From the NCBI GenBank assembly GCA_014879735.1, contig JACSRN010000124.1, positions 1-33,532 of the forward strand: DNA of 33,532 nucleotides, written 5' to 3'. Below the pieces are notes generated by a model. That model was not told the DNA's origin. It saw only the letters and a program-made list of their open reading frames with translations, and did not search any database. A program made the position numbers and the translations under genes. Every line of letters starts with the position of its first letter. Position 1 is the stretch's first letter. This document shows, piece by piece, positions 1-7,935 of this stretch. The stretch comes from Paracoccaceae bacterium (GTDB lineage Bacteria > Pseudomonadota > Alphaproteobacteria > Rhodobacterales > Rhodobacteraceae).

Positions 1-1373
1 TTGTCCGTCCCTTCCTTGGGGCGGACTCTAGTCGCAGATGGAGGAAAAATCCCGGCGCAGGTCAACAGGGCTTCAATCCCCATGTCCAGAAGATGTGGAT
101 GCACCGGCGCTGTCCGATAGGTGCGGGTTTTTACCGACCCCGCATCCGGCGTGATGCGCAGACAGGGTATGCCGCCATCTGTCACAAGGTCTTCCTTCCG
201 CAGTTGCGTCAATTCAGTGATCCGTGCCCCGGTATAGGCACCTATCCAAGGCGTCCAGCGAATGGCCAGCTTGGTCATGGGAGCCATGCGACCGAGGGTG
301 GCCGGATCGCGCAGGGCGCAGGACAGGATCGCCATAGCTTCATCATCGGTGAAGCCCTTCGGACGTGTCCTGATCGCCTTCTGCGACCGCACCCTGATCG
401 GTTCGGCGGGGTTGGTTGTGATCCTACGCTTCTGGCGGGCCAGACCATAGATCGCCTTCACCGTTGCCAGATACTTATCGCTGACAGTCGTGGGCGAGAG
501 TCCCTTGTCGTGGCGCGGATGATCGGTCCAGTCACTGACGTTCGCCTCTGTTACCGCCGCAGCGTCGTCGTGCCCCACGAAAGCGGCAAGACTGTCCAGC
601 TTGTGGCGGAAGCCCTTAACCGTCCGGGGCCGCTTGCTGTCCGCCAGATGTTCTCTTTCCCAGACCGAGAACAGGGCCGCGAAGGTCAGGACAGGGGCAG
701 CAGGGGCGGCGGCAGGGGGTGCAACCACGAGGGCCGGATAGCGCGTTGCTCCCGTATCTGGCGAATAATCGCCTTCCGCCTTCCGCAGGTTGACCGCAGC
801 GGCTTCGTCCATCGCTTCCGCAACGGCGGCGATCAGCGGTGCGCGGTCAGCGGGGTCTAGGATAATGCCCCGTTCCGTCAGGATCATGTCCAGCGCCCTG
901 CCATAGCGATATTCGGCCATTTCGGCAGGGGTCGCTTCCTCCCCAGCCTGACCCGGCACGAACCCCAGACCCCCCTTGATGTGCGTATTGGCCCGCAGGA
1001 CGCCACGCCAGAGGGCAGGGGAGCCGGGGTCATCATCGAACATCGCCAGCACCCGCGCCCGCACCTCACCGGCAAGGGCGAGGCGCTGCTTGTGCGTCAG
1101 GGGCTGAGGGCCACGGCGCAGGTTATCCCAGAACGCCCCTAGAGCCGCCTGCGCCGCGATGAACCGCGCCTTGCCTTCCCCCGGATCACGGGTGGAGAGA
1201 GAGAGTTTCACGAAGGTCTTGCCGACAGTGATCGTGTTGACAGAATCACCGACCGGCAGCGCGACCTTCCGCCCCGGCCCCGTCTTCACCAGATCGGCGG
1301 GCACCCGGACTCGCAGATACAGCATTCCCGTCGAAGGTTCCTTCCAAGGTGAAGCCATCCTAATGCCTGTCAT
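1..1373 (-). CDS. Tyrosine site-specific integrase (partial, 3' end beyond window)
   Basis: The frame is open from 1373 to the left edge, so the C-terminus is missing. It begins MTGIRMASPWKEPSTGMLYL, and the GMLYLRVRVPADL segment resembles the N-terminal domain (DUF6538-type) of proteobacterial phage-like integrases. A core-binding helical region follows (LTFAALFSVWEREHL, with SPTTVSDKYLATVKAIYGLA further on). The start of the catalytic domain is visible as WIGAYTGARITELTQL; its Arg codon at 222-224 is the first catalytic residue of the R-K-H-R-Y set. The remaining catalytic residues would lie left of the window. ATG 1373 has a weak AGGA upstream; ATG 1358 is the alternative. The gene begins just downstream of the tRNA-Met 3' end, the classic position for an integrase that uses the tRNA as its attachment site. 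It presumably integrates and excises an element extending left. Confidence 0.9.
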   Translation of the reverse strand, partial: MTGIRMASPWKEPSTGMLYLRVRVPADLVKTGPGRKVALPVGDSVNTITVGKTFVKLSLSTRDPGEGKARFIAAQAALGAFWDNLRRGPQPLTHKQRLALAGEVRARVLAMFDDDPGSPALWRGVLRANTHIKGGLGFVPGQAGEEATPAEMAEYRYGRALDMILTERGIILDPADRAPLIAAVAEAMDEAAAVNLRKAEGDYSPDTGATRYPALVVAPPAAAPAAPVLTFAALFSVWEREHLADSKRPRTVKGFRHKLDSLAAFVGHDDAAAVTEANVSDWTDHPRHDKGLSPTTVSDKYLATVKAIYGLARQKRRITTNPAEPIRVRSQKAIRTRPKGFTDDEAMAILSCALRDPATLGRMAPMTKLAIRWTPWIGAYTGARITELTQLRKEDLVTDGGIPCLRITPDAGSVKTRTYRTAPVHPHLLDMGIEALLTCAGIFPPSATRVRPKEGTD

Positions 1374-1458
1374 GTATCCCGGTCCTGCATACCAAGGACG
1401 CGGCGCTATGTCTCTGAATTTCAGAGTCTTTTGCGATGTCAATGCGATAGAATGGAAG

Positions 1459-1535
1459 TGGTGGCGAGGGAGGGACTCGAACCCTCGACCTTGCGATTAT
1501 GAGTCGCACGCTCTAACCAGCTGAGCTACCTAGCC
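1459..1535 (-). tRNA. tRNA-Met (CAU anticodon, elongator type)
   Basis: A full cloverleaf folds on the minus strand with CCA encoded at 1459-1461. The D arm is GCTC/GAGC. The anticodon stem is TGCGA/TCGCA with loop CTCATAA (anticodon CAU), and the T arm is GAGGG TTCGAGT CCCTC. The acceptor stem is GGCTAGG/CCTCGCC, with one U4-C69 mismatch (nt 1532 and 1466). The body resembles elongator Met rather than initiator tRNA; a CAU tRNA-Ile2 cannot be fully excluded. The 3' end faces the integrase gene 86 bp away, so the 3' half is the likely attachment site. Confidence 0.95.
1462..1500. other. Probable integration (att) site in the tRNA 3' half
   Basis: Integrases of this type often recombine within the T-arm and acceptor region of a tRNA gene and restore the gene with element-borne sequence. 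The integrase starts 86 bp beyond this tRNA 3' end. The single acceptor-stem mismatch is consistent with a 3' segment brought in by the element. The second att copy would be outside the window, so the exact core cannot be defined here. Confidence 0.5.
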
Positions 1536-1571
1536 ACTGCGCGCGGGGATTACGCGGGCGGTCGGAGGGCG

Positions 1572-3593
1572 TCAAGAGGTAATCGGCGCGGCGTGGTGCG
1601 CGACGCGGGGCCGGCCCGAGGCGGTGACGGTCACGGTCGCCTCAATGAACATCGGATTACCCTCCACTGCGGCCTCGCGGATGTCGTGGCGGGCCTCGAT
1701 CCGCAGGTCGACGGCGCCGGCGGCGCGGGCGCGGGCCTCGGCCTCGGCGCGCAGGGCGGTCTCCATTGCGGCAAGGGCCTCGTTGCGGTCGCCAAAGGCC
1801 TTGGGCGCAGTTACCAGATGGGCAACGTAGCGCCCCTGCGCGGGCGAGGTGACAAGGCCCGACACCCGCTGGCTGACCTGGCCGGCCACCGCACCGATGG
1901 CATTGGCCACCCCCGCATGTTCGGGCAGGATCATCTGGCACCCCAGCCGCCGGCCCACCGCGCCATAATAGAACGGGGCCGAGGCTCCAAGCCCGATCAC
2001 CGGCAGCGCCAGCTGCGCCGACAGCGCCATCACGCCGCGATGTCCCGACAGCGCCGCGGTCAGCAGCCGGTGACGGGCCAGCGCCGCCGGATCTTCCCCG
2101 GCAAAGGCCCTGTCCTCGGCAAAGGCGGCTTCGAGCAGGCAGTCCACCGTCTGCTGCGTCAACTGGTCGACCACGGCCTGCGCCAGCGTCGCCGCATCGG
2201 GGGCCATCCGCTCTCCCGTCCCGATCCGCCGCCGTGCCATCAACAGCAGCGCCTTTTCCGCCGCCGCCCCGTCCCAGGCGGCCAGCCCGCCCAGCACATG
2301 GCTGGCATCCGAGGGTGTGACACCCGACAGCAGCACAAGGCCGCGCGCCACCAGCCGGTCCAGCGCCGCCGCCTCCAACCGCGAGGCCAGCGCCTGCCCC
2401 ATGGGCATGGGCCGGAGGATCCGCGCCAGAACGGCCGTCTCGCGCGGGTTCAATCCGCCGGTATCGCCGCCCATCGGCACCGCAAAGCGACCATCGTATT
2501 CCCCGGCCGTCTCGGCCGAAAGCCAGCGGTCCAGCGCGGCATGCACCATCTCGCCATGATCCACCGCCAGAAGCGACACCGGCATCAGCCGGCGCGGCCC
2601 CAGCCGCAGGCCGCCCTCCAGCCCCTGGGCCACCAGATGCACCTCGCTGTCGCCGCCCAGGCCGGTGGTGCGCATTGCCACCGCCTCGACCATGGTCCGA
2701 AAACCGCCGACGCGGGCACCCTGCGGGTCGATTTCGGGCAGGCCGTCCTTCAGGATCGCCACATCGGTCGTGGTGCCGCCGATGTCGGACACCAGCGCAT
2801 CCTTCGCCCCGGTCAGCCAGCGCGCGCCGACGATGCTGGCGGCGGGACCGGAAAGAATGGTCTCGATCGGCCGCTCCCGCACCATGGCCGCGGAAATCAG
2901 CGCCCCGTCGCCGCGCACAACCATCAGCGGCGCGGCGATGCCGACCAGCGCAAGATGGCGCTCGCAGGCGGCAACAAGACGGTCGATCATTCCGATCAGC
3001 CGGGCATTCAGCACCGCCGTCAGCGCGCGTTTCGGGCCGTTCAACTGGGCGGAAAGCTCGTGGCTGCAGGTGACGGGCCGGCCGGTGGCGCGCCGGATCG
3101 CCTCGCGCGCCGCAATCTCGTGGGCGGGGTTGCGGGTGGCAAAGCGGGCTGCGACCGCAAAGCCCACCACCTGCGGGCCAAGGGCGGCAACCGCCTCTTC
3201 CAGCGCCGCCAGATCCAGCCGCTCGGCCTCGATCCCGGCATGGCTGTGGCCCCCCGCCACGCGGACGACCGGGTCGCCGCGCAGGGCCTCGGCCAGGCCC
3301 GCGCGGGCCATATCCTCGGGCGCAAAGCCGATCGAGACCAGCGCAACGCGCCCGCCCTGCCCCTCGACCAGCGCATTGGTGGCCAGCGTGGTCGACAGCG
3401 AAACCAGCGCAACCTCGGCCGCCGCAACCCCCGAGGCCGCCAGCGCCGCATCGACCGCCTGCCCGATGCCGATGGCCAGATCGGCCCGGGTCGTCAACGC
3501 CTTGGCCTTGCCCAGGACCGCATTTGCCGCCTCGTCCAGCACCACCGCATCGGTATAGGTGCCGCCGGTGTCGACCCCCAGAAAATAGGCCAT
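1572..3593 (-). CDS. Hydantoinase/oxoprolinase family protein (HyuA-type)
   Basis: The protein has 673 residues, close to the usual HyuA length of about 690. It starts MAYFLGVDTGGTYTDAVVLD, the N-terminal phosphate-binding motif of the ASKHA-like hydantoinase/oxoprolinase fold. The second diagnostic motif, VSDIGGTTTDVAIL, lies in the middle. Family members perform ATP-dependent hydrolysis of 5-oxoproline, hydantoins or related cyclic amides, or carboxylation as in acetone carboxylase, usually with a HyuB partner. No HyuB gene is adjacent, so substrate and partner are unknown. It lies 36 bp downstream of rpoN on the same strand and could be cotranscribed with it, though its own ribosome binding site is weak (AGGA far upstream). 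Confidence 0.88.
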   Translation of the reverse strand: MAYFLGVDTGGTYTDAVVLDEAANAVLGKAKALTTRADLAIGIGQAVDAALAASGVAAAEVALVSLSTTLATNALVEGQGGRVALVSIGFAPEDMARAGLAEALRGDPVVRVAGGHSHAGIEAERLDLAALEEAVAALGPQVVGFAVAARFATRNPAHEIAAREAIRRATGRPVTCSHELSAQLNGPKRALTAVLNARLIGMIDRLVAACERHLALVGIAAPLMVVRGDGALISAAMVRERPIETILSGPAASIVGARWLTGAKDALVSDIGGTTTDVAILKDGLPEIDPQGARVGGFRTMVEAVAMRTTGLGGDSEVHLVAQGLEGGLRLGPRRLMPVSLLAVDHGEMVHAALDRWLSAETAGEYDGRFAVPMGGDTGGLNPRETAVLARILRPMPMGQALASRLEAAALDRLVARGLVLLSGVTPSDASHVLGGLAAWDGAAAEKALLLMARRRIGTGERMAPDAATLAQAVVDQLTQQTVDCLLEAAFAEDRAFAGEDPAALARHRLLTAALSGHRGVMALSAQLALPVIGLGASAPFYYGAVGRRLGCQMILPEHAGVANAIGAVAGQVSQRVSGLVTSPAQGRYVAHLVTAPKAFGDRNEALAAMETALRAEAEARARAAGAVDLRIEARHDIREAAVEGNPMFIEATVTVTASGRPRVAHHAAPITS

Positions 3594-3629
3594 CCGCGCC
3601 GTCCGTTGTTCCTGTTTCGCAAGGCCTTC

Positions 3630-4913
3630 CTAGCGGCCCGCGCGCCCGGGGTCACGCCCGGAAACGACAGGGCTTGCGCGTCTGCGGCGGGCATGGGCCG
3701 GCGGAATGCCCAGAAGGCCGCGGTATTTGGCAACCGTGCGGCGGGCGACCGGCTCGCCATCCTGCGCCAGCGCCCGGGCCAGGGCTTCGTCCGACAGCGG
3801 CGCGGCGCGATCTTCGGCGGCAACCAGGCCGGCCAGCCGCGCACGCATTGCCCCGCCCGAGGGGCCGTCCTTTCGCAGTGCCGGCGAAAACATCGCGCGC
3901 AGCCACCAGGTTCCGCGCGGCGTATCGGCCGAGGCCCCGGAGACGACGCGCGACACCGTGGTCTGGTGCAGATCCACCGCCGCGGCGACCTCGGCCATGG
4001 TCATGGGCGACAGCGCGACAAACCCCTGGGCAAGCGTGGCGGACTGCCGCCGGAACACCTCGCGCGCGACCTTCAGAAGCGTGGCATTGCGGCCCTCGAT
4101 CAGCCGGATCAGCGCGCGCGCGGCGGGCCGGCCCGGACCTTCGCCCAGGGCCAGCGCCGGCAGGGCAGAGCGGTTCAGCGCCACCTCCCATCCGTCGCGG
4201 CCAAGCGCAACGGTCAGATCGGGTTCGGCAACCGGCGCCACCCCCGGCCCGAACCGCGCCCCCGGTTTCGGATCGTAGCGCCGCAGCCGGGCGATGCGCA
4301 GCACGATGGCCTCGACCGGGGCGCCCGTCTCGCGCGAGATCCGCTGGAAATTGCCGATGGCCACCAGCGGCAAACGGGCAAGGACGCCCTGCATCGCCGG
4401 ATCCAGCTCTCCGGCATCGGCCGCCTGCAGCGCCAGGCATTCGGAAAGATCGCGGGCAAAAATGCCCGGCGGGTCGATGCGCTGCAATCTGGCCAGGATC
4501 GCCGCAAGCGCCGGCTCTGTCAGCCCCGCCTCGATGGCCAGCGACGCCAGCGGCCGGCCAAGCCAGCCCGAGGGTTCCAGCGCATGGGCCAGCACCTCGG
4601 CGCCGCGCAGTTCGGCCGGGTCAAGGCGCAGGGCGCGGATCTCGGCCAGCACATGGGCGGCAAGGCTCGGATCGGGCGAGACAGGCTCGCCTGCGGCGCC
4701 TTGCAGCCGCGACAGCGCCTCGCCCCAGCGCGGCAGCCAGTCGGTGCGGACGGGCGCCGTCAGGACAAGCGCAGGGTTCTCGGCCGCCTGTTCCTCCAGA
4801 AACCGGGTCAGCCCTGCGGCATCGCTGCGCAGGATCTGGATCGCCGTGTTCAGCGCGGGGTTCAGCGACAGCCGCTGGCTCTGCGCAATGGTGATGCGGG
4901 CGCGCGATGGCAT
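3630..4913 (-). CDS. rpoN: RNA polymerase sigma-54 factor RpoN
   Basis: This 427-residue protein has the sigma-54 architecture. The N-terminal activator-interacting region contains QSQRLSLNPALNTAIQIL. The core-binding domain follows. Near the C-terminus is a helix-turn-helix (MAEVAAAVDLHQTTVSRVVSG) and then the signature RpoN box ARRTVAKYR at residues 390-398. It directs core polymerase to -24/-12 promoters and needs AAA+ enhancer-binding activators. It is shorter than the enterobacterial protein (about 480 residues) because the acidic linker after region I is nearly absent, as known for some Rhodobacter RpoN copies. Rhodobacteraceae often carry several rpoN paralogues; no nif or flagellar genes are nearby to say which copy this is. 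Confidence 0.95.
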   Translation of the reverse strand: MPSRARITIAQSQRLSLNPALNTAIQILRSDAAGLTRFLEEQAAENPALVLTAPVRTDWLPRWGEALSRLQGAAGEPVSPDPSLAAHVLAEIRALRLDPAELRGAEVLAHALEPSGWLGRPLASLAIEAGLTEPALAAILARLQRIDPPGIFARDLSECLALQAADAGELDPAMQGVLARLPLVAIGNFQRISRETGAPVEAIVLRIARLRRYDPKPGARFGPGVAPVAEPDLTVALGRDGWEVALNRSALPALALGEGPGRPAARALIRLIEGRNATLLKVAREVFRRQSATLAQGFVALSPMTMAEVAAAVDLHQTTVSRVVSGASADTPRGTWWLRAMFSPALRKDGPSGGAMRARLAGLVAAEDRAAPLSDEALARALAQDGEPVARRTVAKYRGLLGIPPAHARRRRASPVVSGRDPGRAGR

Positions 4914-4982
4914 GGGTCAGTCAGGACGCAGGTGCAGGGCTGTGGCGCGCGGGACCGCGGGCCGTATCGGCGGGTGGTCGCA

Positions 4983-6149
4983 TCAGCCCGGATCCTCCGG
5001 CCCCGCCTCCAGCCGCAGGATCAGCGCATCGAGCATCGCCTCGCAGCGCGCGATCTGTTCTGCCGTTACATATTCGTCGGGCTTGTGGCCCTGCGCCATG
5101 CTTCCCGGGCCGCAGATCACGGTGGGAATGCCAAGGCGCTGCGCGAAAAGGCCGCCCTCGGTGCCGAAGGCCACCTTGATCGTGCCATTCGCCCCGGTCA
5201 GCGACTGGACAAAGCGCACGACGGCCGCCTCTGACGGCGTGCCGAGACCGGGATAGTCCCACAGCCGTTCCACAGTGATCGCGGCCTCGGGAAATTCGCC
5301 GCGCAGCGGCGCGACGATCGCCTCGGCGCCGGCGCGAATTTCCCCGATCAGCGCCGCGACATCGACCCCGGCCAGCGAGCGGATCTCGAAATCTACCGTC
5401 GCGAGGTTCGGCACGATATTGACCTGCACCCCGCCCTGCATCTTGCCGGCGTGAACGGTGGTATAGGCAACATCATAATCGCCGTCGAACGGCCCCTCGG
5501 CCGCGATCCTGGCCTGCAGCCGGCGCAGGACGCCGATGAACTCGGCCGCCAGATGCAGTGCGTTCAACGCCAGCGGCGCCAGCGCCGAATGCCCCTCGCG
5601 CCCGATGCAGGTGGCGCGCAGCGCAACCTTGCCCTTGTGCCCGGTGGCAACCTGCATCCCCGTGGGTTCTCCCACGATGCAGAACCGCGGGCGTACCGGC
5701 GCGGCGTCCAGCATGTCGATCAGCGAACGCACGCCCATGCAGCCGATTTCCTCGTCATAGGACAGTGCCAGATGCAGCGGCACCCGCAGCGGGCGCGGCG
5801 CGGCCTTCAGCATCGCCGCCACGGCACAGGCGACGAACCCCTTCATGTCGGCAGCGCCGCGCCCGTACCAGCGGCCGGCCTCCTCGGTCAGCGCGAAGGG
5901 CGGTTTCGTCCAGGCCTGCCCCTCGACCGGCACCACATCGGTGTGCCCCGAAAGCATGACGCCCCCCGCGCCCTCGGGCCCGACAGTGGCGTAAAGGTTC
6001 GCCTTGCCGCCCGTGGCATCCGGTATCAGCACTGAATCTATGCCTGCCGCGTCGAGAAGCCTGCGCACATGCGCCATCAGCGCAAGGTTCGGCCGGGCGC
6101 TGACCGTGTCGAAGGCCAGAAGATCGGCCAGGATATCCCGTGTCTGCAT
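4983..6149 (-). CDS. argE: Acetylornithine deacetylase (M20 family, ArgE-type)
   Basis: The protein has 388 residues starting MQTRDILADLLAFDTVSARP. ATG 6149 was chosen because AAGGAG lies 7 bp upstream; the reading frame stays open further 5' without coding character. M20 metal-site motifs are in order: SGHTDVVPV (His69, Asp71), GRGAADMKGF (Asp101), YDEEIGCMG (Glu133 as general base, Glu134 as ligand), and a final His in GPGSMAQGHKPDEY. The cytosolic enzyme deacetylates N-acetylornithine in arginine synthesis. Close relatives such as DapE or N-acyl-amino-acid deacylases cannot be fully separated by eye, but GEPTGMQVATGHKGK and the C-terminal motif favour ArgE. It is divergent from the secreted-protein gene at 6261. 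Confidence 0.88.
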   Translation of the reverse strand: MQTRDILADLLAFDTVSARPNLALMAHVRRLLDAAGIDSVLIPDATGGKANLYATVGPEGAGGVMLSGHTDVVPVEGQAWTKPPFALTEEAGRWYGRGAADMKGFVACAVAAMLKAAPRPLRVPLHLALSYDEEIGCMGVRSLIDMLDAAPVRPRFCIVGEPTGMQVATGHKGKVALRATCIGREGHSALAPLALNALHLAAEFIGVLRRLQARIAAEGPFDGDYDVAYTTVHAGKMQGGVQVNIVPNLATVDFEIRSLAGVDVAALIGEIRAGAEAIVAPLRGEFPEAAITVERLWDYPGLGTPSEAAVVRFVQSLTGANGTIKVAFGTEGGLFAQRLGIPTVICGPGSMAQGHKPDEYVTAEQIARCEAMLDALILRLEAGPEDPG

Positions 6150-6176
6150 CGCGCGTCTCCTTCCCCTCCGTGCTAG

Positions 6177-6220
6177 CGCGAAGGCCGGGTCTGTGGCAAC
6201 AACCCGGCTGGCCTTCCGCG
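6177..6220. promoter_or_regulatory. Imperfect inverted repeat in the argE / 6261 divergent region
   Basis: Within the 111-bp divergent spacer, the arm at 6177-6190 (aaggccgggt core) is mirrored by 6202-6220 (acccggctggcctt core), with a short insertion and an 11-bp loop. It could be an operator or an RNA hairpin. The TGAC-N7-GTCA element found at other promoters of the cluster is absent here. Confidence 0.3.
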
Positions 6221-6260
6221 GCCCGCCACGCCAGACTGCCAAAAACCAAGGATCGACCCC

Positions 6261-6929
6261 ATGTCCCGCTGGCGCCTGCTGATCTGCCTTGTCCTGCTTC
6301 CGCTGTCCGCGGCGGCCGAAGAGGCGCAGGTCCCGGGCACCGTGGGCCGGCTGGATCTTGCGGCCCGGCTTTATTCCCTGGGTCTGGCCACCGACGATGC
6401 GCTGGTCGTGGTTGCCGCGGTGCGCCTGGCCGATGCGGTAGCCCTGCGCGGCGATGCCGGCTGGACCAGGACGACAGTTGCCGCCGACACCGCCGCCCCG
6501 GGGCCGGCGGCCCCTGCCGCAGGCCCCGCCGCGATGGCCGTGCTGTCGGCCGAGGCCCGGCAGGCGGCGCTGCTGATGGCCGAGGGCGACGATGCGCTGA
6601 CCGAGATTGCCGAGGATGCCTTTGCCGAAACCGCCCGCCCGCGCTTTGGCGGGGCGAACAGCGCGGCCGGCCGGCTGGCAGCCGGACAACAGGATGTCTG
6701 GCAGATTGCCTTCGCCGGGCAGCAGCGCGCCGAGATCGGCGTCTTCGGCGACGGAACCGGCGGCCTTGGCTGGCGCGTGGCCAATGCGGCGGGCGTGCCG
6801 GTCTGCCAGGGCACCTCGGTCTCGGCGCCGCTGTTCTGCACCTTCACGCCGGCGGAAAACGCCTGGTATCGCGTGACGGTCCGGTCGGCCGCCGATACCG
6901 GAACCGGCTATCTTCTGATCACCAACTGA
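6261..6929 (+). CDS. Secreted PPC-like domain protein 1 (cluster paralogue)
   Basis: The protein has 222 residues with a signal peptide (MSRWRLLICLVLLPLSAAAEE). A short helical module follows (LAARLYSLGLATDDALVVV), then an Ala/Pro-rich linker and a second helical segment (AALLMAEGDDALTEIAEDAF). The C-terminal beta-rich domain of about 90 residues resembles pre-peptidase C-terminal (PPC) domains. It carries a Cys pair spaced CX10C (CQGTSVSAPLFC) and ends GYLLITN. Proteins at 7057 and 15373 share the same order of modules, the CX10C spacing and the same ending, so all three are paralogues. No catalytic motif is visible. Being beside secreted caspases and a trypsin-like protease, it may be a substrate, inhibitor or scaffold, but this is not shown. 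The start at ATG 6261 fits the signal peptide; no strong Shine-Dalgarno is seen (AAGGA about 10 bp upstream). Confidence 0.8.
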   Translation: MSRWRLLICLVLLPLSAAAEEAQVPGTVGRLDLAARLYSLGLATDDALVVVAAVRLADAVALRGDAGWTRTTVAADTAAPGPAAPAAGPAAMAVLSAEARQAALLMAEGDDALTEIAEDAFAETARPRFGGANSAAGRLAAGQQDVWQIAFAGQQRAEIGVFGDGTGGLGWRVANAAGVPVCQGTSVSAPLFCTFTPAENAWYRVTVRSAADTGTGYLLITN

Positions 6930-6947
6930 CCCGCGGCGCGTGACTCG

Positions 6948-6962
6948 TGACGATATTTGTCA
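6948..6962 (+). promoter_or_regulatory. Operator-like element, copy 1 (TGAC-N3-ATTT-GTCA)
   Basis: TGACgatATTTGTCA is an inverted repeat of TGAC/GTCA half-sites 7 bp apart, extended to CGTGAC/GTCACG. It lies between the genes at 6261 and 7057, about 95 bp upstream of the second start. The same 15-bp pattern, including the ATTT, recurs at 11686-11700 and on the minus strand at 15252-15266. It is probably bound by one regulator, perhaps the response regulator at 13093-13788. Confidence 0.65.
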
Positions 6963-7056
6963 CGGCGATACGGCTTTTCAAACGCCGGCCGGGCTGCCAG
7001 ACTTGACCCGTCGCATATCCCCGCCGCAGGACGCCGGCCCAATTGCAGGATCTGTC

Positions 7057-7875
7057 ATGAAATTCAAATCCCTTTCCCTGGCGCTCATCACCACCGCCCT
7101 GGTCGGCCTGACGCTGCCCTCGCTGGCCGAGGACGGCAAGGGACCGAATATCGATCCCACCGCCACCGGCACGCCGGGCGCCCCCGCAACGCTGGCGATG
7201 GCCTATGAACTTTTCGCCCTTGGCAAGGCCGAGGGCGATGCGCTGACCGTGCTCACGGCGGCAAAACTGGCGGCCGGGGCCGAAAGCGAACCGCAGGAGC
7301 CCGTGGCGCTCGACCCGGCCAAGGTGGCGGTCGAGGAGGCCGGACAGGAGGCGCTGGCAAAGCGCAAGGCAGTACCGGCCGCGCCCGCCGCCCCCGCACC
7401 GATCACGAACGGCGAGCCGCGGCCGGCCGCCAAGGCAAGCTACCAGTCGGGCGAGGCCGGTGACGACGGCACCGCCGCGGCCCCGCCCAGTTCGGCCGAG
7501 ATGTTCGCCCTGGCCACCGAACTGGCCGGCGACGACGAAACCATGAAGGAGTTGATCGCCGATGCCCAGGCCGAGGCGAGCCGCGGCCGCATCGGTGGCG
7601 CCGTGACCTGGAACTCGCGCGTGACCTCGGGCCAGATCGACGTCTGGGAAATCCCGTTCTACGGCAATTCCTATGCCGAGATCGCGGTTTCCGGCGATGG
7701 CGACGCAAACCTCGATGTGGTGGTCACGGACGAGAACGGCAACGTGATCTGCTATGACACCAGCTTTTCGGATCAGGTCTATTGCGATTTCGTGCCGGCC
7801 TGGGACGGCTACTTCTATGTGATGGTGGAAAATGCCGGGCAGCTCCGGAACAGCTATTATCTGATGACCAACTGA
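7057..7875 (+). CDS. Secreted PPC-like domain protein 2 (cluster paralogue)
   Basis: The protein has 272 residues. ATG 7057 is preferred over the upstream in-frame start because a signal peptide follows it directly (MKFKSLSLALITTALVGLTL, cleaved near PSLAED) and AGGA precedes it. The first helical module reads LAMAYELFALGKAEGDALTV. A longer Ala/Pro-rich linker follows (KAVPAAPAAPAPITNGEPRP), then the second helical segment (MFALATELAGDDETMKELI). The C-terminal PPC-like beta domain contains WEIPFYGNSYAEIAVSGDGD and a CX10C pair (CYDTSFSDQVYC), and ends SYYLMTN. It is the longest of the three paralogues, and its promoter carries operator copy 1. No catalytic residues are recognised. It is probably periplasmic or secreted, with a presumed disulfide between the paired cysteines. 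Confidence 0.82.
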   Translation: MKFKSLSLALITTALVGLTLPSLAEDGKGPNIDPTATGTPGAPATLAMAYELFALGKAEGDALTVLTAAKLAAGAESEPQEPVALDPAKVAVEEAGQEALAKRKAVPAAPAAPAPITNGEPRPAAKASYQSGEAGDDGTAAAPPSSAEMFALATELAGDDETMKELIADAQAEASRGRIGGAVTWNSRVTSGQIDVWEIPFYGNSYAEIAVSGDGDANLDVVVTDENGNVICYDTSFSDQVYCDFVPAWDGYFYVMVENAGQLRNSYYLMTN

Positions 7876-7905
7876 CGCCCGCCACAGGTCGCAACAAGCA
7901 AGATC

Positions 7906-7935
7906 AAAGGGGTCCGGCGAAAGCCGGGCCCCTTC
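7906..7935 (+). terminator. Rho-independent-type terminator after PPC-like gene 2
   Basis: A 10-bp G/C stem (7909-7918 with 7923-7932, one G-T pair) is capped by a GAAA loop and extended by A-T pairs on both sides. It lies 31 bp after the stop codon. No long T-run follows (only ttcgtcct), so termination may be partial. Confidence 0.65.

Noticed and set aside
93-860. Plus-strand open frame at the left edge
   Set aside because: It is antisense to the integrase, whose conserved GARITEL motif and N-terminal domain are clear on the minus strand.
1593-5234. A 1213-codon open frame on the plus strand
   Set aside because: It runs antisense to the hydantoinase-type and rpoN genes, is rich in Arg, Gln, Gly and His, and has no motif. 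It is a high-GC mirror frame of real genes.
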